A stretch of DNA of 39,888 nt from Candidatus Cloacimonadota bacterium (GTDB lineage: Bacteria; Cloacimonadota; Cloacimonadia; Cloacimonadales; TCS61). The position numbers were made by a program, and so were the translations under genes. Position 1 is the stretch's first letter; every line of letters begins with the position of its first letter. Below are positions 33,593 through 39,888 of the stretch, one piece after another. Below the pieces are notes generated by a model that did no database searches, was not told the origin of the DNA, and was given only the letters and a program-made list of their open reading frames with translations. Location: NCBI GenBank assembly GCA_023137125.1, contig JAGLPW010000137.1:1-39888 (forward strand), in the 5' to 3' direction.

Positions 33593-34846
33593 TTATTTCA
33601 TTCCCGAACTGATAGCCAGTCCCAGATTGAATATCGGTAGATAAATGATAACAATGATATATCCTACCAATCCTGCCATGATTATGATCATCATAGGCTC
33701 AATGAGTGATGTAAGCCTTTCTACAACTGAGTCAACAAGTTTCTGATGGAATTCGGCTGCTTTTTTAAGTAGACTATCCATTTCACCAGTTTCTTCACCG
33801 GTTGATATAAGCTGAAGAAGTGTTGAAGGAAATACTTTTGTCTTCTTAAAAGCACCCGCAACAGTATAACCTTCTTTCACCAAACCTCGAGCTTGTTTAC
33901 AAGCCTTTTCTATAACCGCATTCTGAACAACTTTTTCAACCAGTTCCATTGTATCCATAATTGGAACACCAGCATACATCAAAATACTAAATGTCCTGGC
34001 AAATTTACTCATTATAGAGTTTTCTATCAAATAGCCAATTACCGGGAATTTTAGTATAACAGTATCAATGATCATGTGCCCTCTTTCTGAAAGATAGAAC
34101 AAGAAGAAAGCCATTACGAATGCTAATAGAGCTAAACCTGTAAAGAAAACATTCTCTCGTACAATTTTACTAATCGCAATAGCAGCTACCGTTGGAGCTG
34201 GGAGATCTGCACCGAAACTTTCATAAACACCTGCAAACATAGGAATAATAAAATAGAATAAACCCCATACAACAACTCCAAGAAAAACAAGAATGAATAT
34301 CGGATATGAAAGTGCAGACCACACTTTTCGGCGCGTATCTTCTATTTTTTCCAAATATGTAGCAAGCTCATCGAGAACAGTGTGAAGAGTACCAGAAACT
34401 TCACCAGCTTTTACTAATGCAATATATAGCGAATTGAAAACACCGGGATGCAGTTCCATTGATTCTGAAAGACTATATCCTTTTTTAATGTCATTCGATA
34501 GTCTAAGTAGAACTTTTCTAAAACGTTTGTTCTTCTCTTCTCTTGCCAAGTTAGTTAGCGATTTCTCAATTGTTAAACCTGCAGAAAACATGGTAGCTAA
34601 CTGACGTGTAAAGAACACTAGGATTTTTAAACTTACACCTGTTCGGATCTTATAGATCGTAAGCATTATTTTATCGAACATCGACAATTTTCCGCTGAAT
34701 GCACCTTCTTTACCGGGCTTCACCGAAATAATAATGCTTCCTTCTTTTGTTAATTTATCTACAGCTTCATCCATAGAAGTAGCTTTTAATGTACCTTCTA
34801 CACGAAGCCCTTTTACATCTTTAATTATGTATTGAAATACAGCCAT
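33593..34846 (-). CDS. pilC: Type IV pilus/type II secretion inner-membrane platform protein PilC/GspF
   Basis: A 417-residue polytopic protein that couples the assembly ATPase to pilin extraction. It starts with the small N-terminal domain (QYIIKDVKGLRVEGTLKATS). Two GspF repeats follow, each with the FTRQLATMFSAGLTIEKSL or FARTFSILMYAGVPIMDTME type signature at about 78-96 and 278-297. Membrane helices lie near 180-215, 230-255 and 390-412. AAGGA precedes the ATG. It follows pilB by 25 bases, in the same operon, and is closed by the hairpin at 33557-33584. Confidence 0.95.
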   Translation of the reverse strand: MAVFQYIIKDVKGLRVEGTLKATSMDEAVDKLTKEGSIIISVKPGKEGAFSGKLSMFDKIMLTIYKIRTGVSLKILVFFTRQLATMFSAGLTIEKSLTNLAREEKNKRFRKVLLRLSNDIKKGYSLSESMELHPGVFNSLYIALVKAGEVSGTLHTVLDELATYLEKIEDTRRKVWSALSYPIFILVFLGVVVWGLFYFIIPMFAGVYESFGADLPAPTVAAIAISKIVRENVFFTGLALLAFVMAFFLFYLSERGHMIIDTVILKFPVIGYLIENSIMSKFARTFSILMYAGVPIMDTMELVEKVVQNAVIEKACKQARGLVKEGYTVAGAFKKTKVFPSTLLQLISTGEETGEMDSLLKKAAEFHQKLVDSVVERLTSLIEPMMIIIMAGLVGYIIVIIYLPIFNLGLAISSGMK

Positions 34847-34871
34847 AAAATTTCCTTATTATTTAACGATT

Positions 34872-36581
34872 TTATTCATCAGAAACTGTTAATTTAACAA
34901 CTTCATGAATTGTTGTTAGCCCCAGTTTCATTTTATCAATACCACTGGCATGCAAAGAGTGCATCCCATTTCTAATAGCCGCTTCACGAATAACATCCTG
35001 ATTTTCTCCCGCGAAAATAAGCTTTCTGACCTCAGAATTAACTTCAATCAATTCAAAGATACCTGTTCTACCGGAGAATCCTGTATTATCACAATGAACG
35101 CAGCCCTTACCTTTTTTAAAGTTGATCTCTTTTGCTTCTTCTTTTGAGATACCGGCTGCAATAAGTTCTGAATCTTTTGGAGTGTAATCTTCGATACAAT
35201 TTTTACAGATCTTACGAACCAAACGCTGAGCCATCACAAGATTCAATGAAGATGCAACCAAATATGCAGGAATTCCAATATCAACAAGACGTGTAATAGT
35301 TGATGGAGCATCATTTGCATGAAGCGTAGTGAATACAAGGTGACCAGTAAGTGAGAACTTGATAGCAATATCGGCAGTTTCCTCATCACGGATCTCACCA
35401 ATAAGTACAATATCAGGGTCCTGACGAAGAACAGAGCGTAATGCTTTACCAAACGTAAGTCCTATCTTCTCTTTTGCTTCGATCTGCGTAATTCCGTCCA
35501 GTCTATACTCCACAGGGTCTTCAACTGTTACAATGTTATTTTCGATATTTTTTATCTCTTTTAATGCAGCATGAAGTGTTGTTGATTTACCACTACCTGT
35601 AGGACCGGAAACGATCATAATTCCATAAGGACGTTTGATCCATTTATGGAAAACCGTCATATCATTTTTTGAAAAACCAAGAGTAGTAAGGTTAAAACCA
35701 AATTCCCCTTTGTCCAGAAGACGCATCACAACCTTCTCTCCAGTAACCGTAGGTGTAATAGAGACTCGAACATCCACACTTTTCACGGATGTTTTAAGTG
35801 AAATATGACCATCCTGCGGTAATCTTCGTTCAGCAATATTCAATTTTGACATCACTTTTACAAGTGAGACCATTCCGGCATGAAGCCCAATTGGTGGTGA
35901 CATAACTTCACGCAGTGCACCATCTATCCTGAATCTCACACGTGTGTTATTTGTAAGAGGTTCTATATGAATATCAGTTGCGTTTGATTTGATAGCTTCA
36001 GTAATGATGAGATTAATAAGTTTCACAACAGGAGCATCAGCATCAGCTTTACTATCAATTGTGATCTCATTTTCATCTTCATCAACAGCAACAAATTCAA
36101 AACTACCCACAGCATCTTCCATTTGGGAAGATGTACGGATACCTTTGTAGTATTTTTCAAGAGTATCCGTAAGAGTGGAGTCACCAATAAGCATTGGAAG
36201 TATATTCAATCCCAGAAGTTTTTGCAGACTATCCTGAATAACAATATTATCAGGATCCGTCATTGCGACAATCATTGTGTTTGTTTGTTTACGCAGAGCA
36301 ATAACTCTATTTTCCACCGCAAAAGGTTCCGGAATAAGTTTCACAACATCAGAATCAAGTTCAAGAAGTTCATCTTCTTTAACTATCTCATATTCTAACT
36401 GAAGATGTAATGCATCCAAAAGATCTTTTTCAGAAATAATTCCGAGTTTTAATAATGCTCCCCCGATCTTAAGTCCGAAACTTTTCTGTTTTTGTGCTGC
36501 TTCACTAATTTGTTCTTCATTAGCAGCACCAAGATGAACCAATACTTCACCTAACCTGGCAAATTGAGGATTAAAACTCAT
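34872..36581 (-). CDS. pilB: Type IV pilus/type II secretion assembly ATPase PilB/GspE
   Basis: A 569-residue hexameric ATPase that powers fibre extension. Residues 1-145 are an MshEN/GspE-type N-terminal domain, which in relatives binds cyclic di-GMP; the two RLGEVLVHLGAANEEQI-like and GGALLKLGIISEKDL segments fit its pattern. Walker A GPTGSGKST is at 326-334, the Asp box region near 353-360, Walker B IVLIGE at 391-396 and the His box near 412-421. A zinc-type CxxC pair (CKNC at 459-462) and CVHC near 500 form the C-terminal metal finger. GGGAG precedes the ATG. It belongs with secretin, lipoprotein and PilC genes on the same strand. Confidence 0.95.
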   Translation of the reverse strand: MSFNPQFARLGEVLVHLGAANEEQISEAAQKQKSFGLKIGGALLKLGIISEKDLLDALHLQLEYEIVKEDELLELDSDVVKLIPEPFAVENRVIALRKQTNTMIVAMTDPDNIVIQDSLQKLLGLNILPMLIGDSTLTDTLEKYYKGIRTSSQMEDAVGSFEFVAVDEDENEITIDSKADADAPVVKLINLIITEAIKSNATDIHIEPLTNNTRVRFRIDGALREVMSPPIGLHAGMVSLVKVMSKLNIAERRLPQDGHISLKTSVKSVDVRVSITPTVTGEKVVMRLLDKGEFGFNLTTLGFSKNDMTVFHKWIKRPYGIMIVSGPTGSGKSTTLHAALKEIKNIENNIVTVEDPVEYRLDGITQIEAKEKIGLTFGKALRSVLRQDPDIVLIGEIRDEETADIAIKFSLTGHLVFTTLHANDAPSTITRLVDIGIPAYLVASSLNLVMAQRLVRKICKNCIEDYTPKDSELIAAGISKEEAKEINFKKGKGCVHCDNTGFSGRTGIFELIEVNSEVRKLIFAGENQDVIREAAIRNGMHSLHASGIDKMKLGLTTIHEVVKLTVSDE

Positions 36582-36605
36582 TAATTCTTCTCCCTTAACA
36601 ATAAA

Positions 36606-38105
36606 TTAATCTACATATCTTCTCAAGGTAATTGTAACCTGATTAGATGTGTTCGTACCAAGGATCAGAGCTGTAGCCGTACCGGTTGTTGTTCCAGGTA
36701 GTGGTGGTACTGGTGGAGGACATTCATATTTATAAAAACGGAAATATCGAATTAGATGCCCATTTTCATTTGTCATTCCCGAATAAGCAGGAGTAAAAGA
36801 CGGATTTGTTGGAATCATATTGAATTGTGTTTCAAGAACCGGTGTTCCTAATGTTGAAGTGAAAATAATTTCCTGATTTGAGATCAGGTTATTTTGTCCA
36901 TCCATTATTGTGATCTCAACATAAGGAGAGAGTTCTACGGAATGATCACGCCAATCAGAAGGATTATTATATATAGTCCAGTCTACATGAAGTGGAATTG
37001 CAGCAATATCTATCACTGGAAATTGGATTGGAAGAACAAGTTCACCTTCAAAGATATCACTAATTCCTGATTCAATTCTTACATTTATTGTTTCATTTGT
37101 ATATGAACCATTATAATTTAAGAAAGTATAAGCAACTCCCGCCAGTGAATCTCCTTGTGCATTTTGATTATTTACATATGCTTGAGGAATAACAGATGCC
37201 CATTCCGGATTATCCGGAAGTGAAAAGTATACAGCGGTTCCAGGAGCTACAGGGTTACCTTCAATATCATTAAGAAGAGCTGATATCTGTACTTTCCACA
37301 TACCGCTACCCATATCCACTCCAGTGCTATGCCCACCAATAGAGAATTCTACTGTATTTATTATACCACTAGCAACAACAATATTAGATTTTTGCGCACT
37401 GATCTCAACAGTTTCTAGATTATATGTATAAACACGACATGTAACAATACCGGAATGTGTTCCACTATTAATGTTAACAGAAGCCTTTCCGGCAATTGAT
37501 GTTGTGCTGTCATTTAACCCAACATTATTGATGTTTGTTCCTTCCGGTGCAGATAGCAATTCAAACCAGACAGTTTGTGCCTGGTTGATCAATTGACCTG
37601 TGTTATCATAAAGACTTGCAACAATTTCAACAGACTCTGTACCACCTGTTCCCTGAACATTGATCAGAATTTGATCTGAGATATCAAATCCAATTGAGCT
37701 TACATCTTGAGGTGGAACTCCATCAATATAAACCTGTCTAGATTCTATTATATCTCCAATTACCGCTTCAATTGTTGCATAACCAAATGCATTACCATCA
37801 TGGAACTTTGCAGTAGCAATACCACTACTATCAGTGATTGCTTCTGCTGGTTGCAAATAACCCATATCAGTTCTAAATTGTACTGTTTGTCCGAAAACAG
37901 CATAATTATCACTATCTTTGACCATGACTCTTACAGTTGCAAAAGTTGTTTCATCTCCATCTGAATAAATAACATTGGGAGTTACCGTCATAAGGGCAAT
38001 ATCATAATCTAATGGGTCTACTATTCTATTATCACAAGCTGTAAGCAAAAGACCGGCAAATATAATAGCAACAGAGAGTAATAAGAACAATCTTGAATAT
38101 TTCAT
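36606..38105 (-). CDS. Ig-like (invasin/Big_1-type) lipoprotein in the pilus cluster
   Basis: A 499-residue lipoprotein with signal MKYSRLFLLLSVAIIFAGLL and lipobox LLTAC. The mature part is a chain of about four immunoglobulin-like beta domains of the Big_1 type, clearest at 40-130 (VTPNVIYSDGDETTFATVRV, then TDSSGIATAKFH). Further domains lie near 140-245, 250-370 and 375-499. Its ATG shares one base with the secretin stop codon (TAATG) after a GGAGG site, so the two are translationally coupled. That linkage suggests a role with the secretin, as pilotin-like anchor or surface collar, or as a passenger of the system. I know of no characterised homologue in this gene position. Confidence 0.85.
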   Translation of the reverse strand: MKYSRLFLLLSVAIIFAGLLLTACDNRIVDPLDYDIALMTVTPNVIYSDGDETTFATVRVMVKDSDNYAVFGQTVQFRTDMGYLQPAEAITDSSGIATAKFHDGNAFGYATIEAVIGDIIESRQVYIDGVPPQDVSSIGFDISDQILINVQGTGGTESVEIVASLYDNTGQLINQAQTVWFELLSAPEGTNINNVGLNDSTTSIAGKASVNINSGTHSGIVTCRVYTYNLETVEISAQKSNIVVASGIINTVEFSIGGHSTGVDMGSGMWKVQISALLNDIEGNPVAPGTAVYFSLPDNPEWASVIPQAYVNNQNAQGDSLAGVAYTFLNYNGSYTNETINVRIESGISDIFEGELVLPIQFPVIDIAAIPLHVDWTIYNNPSDWRDHSVELSPYVEITIMDGQNNLISNQEIIFTSTLGTPVLETQFNMIPTNPSFTPAYSGMTNENGHLIRYFRFYKYECPPPVPPLPGTTTGTATALILGTNTSNQVTITLRRYVD

Positions 38106-39514
38106 TATTCCTCCAATTCCTGAACATCATCAGAAATTTTTTCTTTGATCAATCTCTTTTCAAGTTTTTCATCAATTTCTATATTTAAATTTACATTTTC
38201 AAAAGTAACTACATGAGGAGTGATCTCTATAATAAGATCTGTTTTTTCTAGAAGTGTTACTTTATGCTGAAACAATTTTCCTATTAAAGGAATAGCGCTG
38301 AGAAACGGAACCTTATTCACGGTAGTTGACATAGTTGTACTTAAAAGGCCCCCAACTAAAATTCTCTGACCATCTGGTACTGTTACTGTAGAAGTAATCT
38401 TTCTAACTTTAGTTCTAGGGATATATCCACCAACTAATTCCATAACAGAACTAACTTCTGGCTCGATTTTAGTAGTGATCTGACCTTCAGCATTTACTGT
38501 AGGTCTAACTTTGAGTTTGATACCAACTTCTTCACGTTCAACCTGAATTTGTTTTTCATTATCCTCAGCAATATAAGGCACAATTTCACCAATATGGATT
38601 ACTGCTTCTTCTCCATTTAAAGCTGTGATTCTTGTGTCTGTAAGAAGTTTTGCTGCATTATTTTGCAATAACCAGTCAATAGTAACATCAAATGCTGTAA
38701 GCTGACGGCTGAAATGACCGATATCAGAAAGATCTTCTAATCTTTGGAAGTATTGATCTTCTGGAATCAGACCGAAAGGTGAAAGGTCTCCATATGGTAA
38801 ATTACCAGTTTCATCTGTAAAGTTATATGGTAATCCTGTCCCGCTGGCACTTTTTACATCCTCTGCAAGAATAGTAGTAAGACTGTTTAGTTTTGACCAA
38901 TCGATACCATATCTTTCTGCTTCGGTTACAGAAATTTCTATAAGACGTGCTCTGATCTCAATTTGTTGTTGAGGAACATCTATCTCTTCTATTCTGTTAC
39001 TTATCTCTGCAAAGGTCTCAGGATTTGCACGTATAAGAATTGCGTTCTGTCCTTCAATTGCAATTGACTCACCCGGCATAATCTTAAGAGCATTCACGAT
39101 TTTATTTACATCTACATAATTAAGATGCAACACATAAGTTCTCTCGCCGATCTCTTCTTCGATTCTGCCTCTCTCGCCTACGATAAATGTTTTCTCGCCA
39201 ACCAGACGATAAGATAATCCAATAGATTTTACAACAAGCGCTAATGCTTGCTCGATTGGAACATCTTCAATATGGATGGTGATCTTCTTCTCTTCTGATT
39301 TTTCATCTTTCGTTTCTGTATCCATCGCCAATACGATATTACAGCCACTTAATCTTGCCATTGTTGAAATGATAGTTGATACTGAAGCATCTTCTGCATC
39401 TAGTGTGATCTTCTTATTTAAAAGATCAGATACTTCTGCTGCAAACACATTCACAGATAACAATATCATTACAGTTAATGACAATATTAGTAATCTACTG
39501 CTATTAATTTTCAT
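38105..39514 (-). CDS. pilQ: Secretin PilQ/GspD
   Basis: A 469-residue outer-membrane secretin, shorter than typical GspD or PilQ (600-700). Residues 1-25 are a signal peptide. An STN-type N0 domain follows (36-112, ITLDAEDASVSTIISTMARL). One N1 domain of the secretin short type lies at 126-180 (TYVLHLNYVDVNKIVNAL). The C-terminal secretin domain (185-445) has the VPFLSAIPLIGKLFQ signature near 408-422 and the TDLIIEITPHVV end. AAGGAG precedes the ATG. It lies 15 bases after the PilP/GspC-like gene. The small periplasmic part suggests a simple system, either type IV pilus or a T2SS-like machine. Confidence 0.93.
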   Translation of the reverse strand: MKINSSRLLILSLTVMILLSVNVFAAEVSDLLNKKITLDAEDASVSTIISTMARLSGCNIVLAMDTETKDEKSEEKKITIHIEDVPIEQALALVVKSIGLSYRLVGEKTFIVGERGRIEEEIGERTYVLHLNYVDVNKIVNALKIMPGESIAIEGQNAILIRANPETFAEISNRIEEIDVPQQQIEIRARLIEISVTEAERYGIDWSKLNSLTTILAEDVKSASGTGLPYNFTDETGNLPYGDLSPFGLIPEDQYFQRLEDLSDIGHFSRQLTAFDVTIDWLLQNNAAKLLTDTRITALNGEEAVIHIGEIVPYIAEDNEKQIQVEREEVGIKLKVRPTVNAEGQITTKIEPEVSSVMELVGGYIPRTKVRKITSTVTVPDGQRILVGGLLSTTMSTTVNKVPFLSAIPLIGKLFQHKVTLLEKTDLIIEITPHVVTFENVNLNIEIDEKLEKRLIKEKISDDVQELEE

Positions 39515-39529
39515 ACATTCTCCTTTATA

Positions 39530-39888
39530 TTACCAATTATATTTTCTTTCTTGCGAAACTTCATCTTTGTTATCAATTGCTTCTGGTTTATCCGGAAGCT
39601 TTTGAAGGACAAGAATATTATCTTTTCCTTTATAAGAATAAACGATCTTACCTTTACGTATATCAGTTATCTTCCCATAGAAGAAGCTATCACCAATAGA
39701 ATAAAGTTTCGTTTTTCCTTTATGAGAGATCGCAGCTATTTTTCTACCTTCTTCGGGTACGATCGTTGATTCCAAACGAACCATTCTCTCAACTTCTAGT
39801 CGCCATTGTTTTTCCAGATCTTTGATAGTCTTTACGATCAGATTTTGTTCAAGTGGATCTTTAGTTACTGTAAAAACAAATTCTTTTC
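39530..39888 (-). CDS. PilP/GspC-like pilus assembly protein, 3' end (5' truncated by window)
   Basis: The reading frame is open to the window edge, so the first methionine at 39784 is probably not the start. The visible 118 residues begin with FVFTVTKDPLEQ and a charged helix. A small beta domain of the HR/PilP type follows: IAAISHKGKTKLYSIGDSF, then GKITDIRKGKIVYSYKGK. In PilP and GspC such a domain binds the N0 domain of the secretin. Its position 15 bases upstream of the secretin gene fits this. Assignment rests on pattern and context, not on a diagnostic motif. Confidence 0.65.
   Translation of the reverse strand, partial: KEFVFTVTKDPLEQNLIVKTIKDLEKQWRLEVERMVRLESTIVPEEGRKIAAISHKGKTKLYSIGDSFFYGKITDIRKGKIVYSYKGKDNILVLQKLPDKPEAIDNKDEVSQERKYNW

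Overview
The window is AT-rich chromosomal DNA of a free-living, amino-acid-using bacterium of the Fibrobacteres-Chlorobi-Bacteroidetes sphere. The best guess is Cloacimonadota or a close neighbour. That placement is inference from three things: six exported proteins ending in the NYPNPFNP...SSGIYFYK...KK(M/I)(I/L)L(M/L)K type IX secretion (T9SS) sorting domain; strong GGAGG Shine-Dalgarno sites, which most Bacteroidetes lack; and genes for protein and amino-acid breakdown.

Layout. 1-1059: end of a T9SS cargo gene, then a fused MsrB-MsrA methionine sulfoxide reductase. 1160-3399: a lipoprotein built almost wholly of 32-residue repeats and an unknown membrane protein. 3505-6118: nickel genes (nikR, a His-rich NicO/UreH-like permease, hypB) followed by bioY. 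6343-8554: a stand-alone protein matching only the C-terminal winged-helix part of SelB, convergent with selA. 8555-11209: a 2.28-kb segment carrying a beta-helix T9SS cargo, bounded by a tRNA-Arg gene and a second copy of that tRNA's 3' end. 11356-15559: a tightly coupled operon of asparaginase, CPA2 antiporter, EIIA-like regulator and MalY/PatB C-S lyase. 15623-19987 (minus): a beta-helix lipoprotein, an alkyltransferase-like protein and two divergent tandem phosphoglycerate kinases. 20132-31574 (minus): a secreted proteolysis locus of two M14 carboxypeptidases, a C25 gingipain-type protease and a peptidylarginine deiminase. 31708-32346: a TPR protein. 32421-32676: a second tRNA-Arg and another tRNA 3'-end copy with a strong hairpin. 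32791-39888 (minus): a type IV pilus/type II secretion cluster (PilP/GspC-like end, secretin, Ig-like lipoprotein, PilB, PilC, prepilin peptidase).

The most striking system is 20132-31574. A C25 cysteine protease, two zinc carboxypeptidases and a deiminase, all with signal peptides and T9SS sorting domains, sit in one co-directional block. The deiminase keeps every catalytic residue of the Porphyromonas gingivalis enzyme PPAD and also the two arginines that hold a peptide C-terminus. This suggests an extracellular cascade: endoproteolysis, trimming from the C-terminus, and deimination of C-terminal arginine with ammonia release. The second notable item is the SelB domain-IV protein without its GTPase half, beside selA. 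The asparaginase and PatB products would add ammonia, pyruvate and sulfide, which fits amino-acid fermentation.
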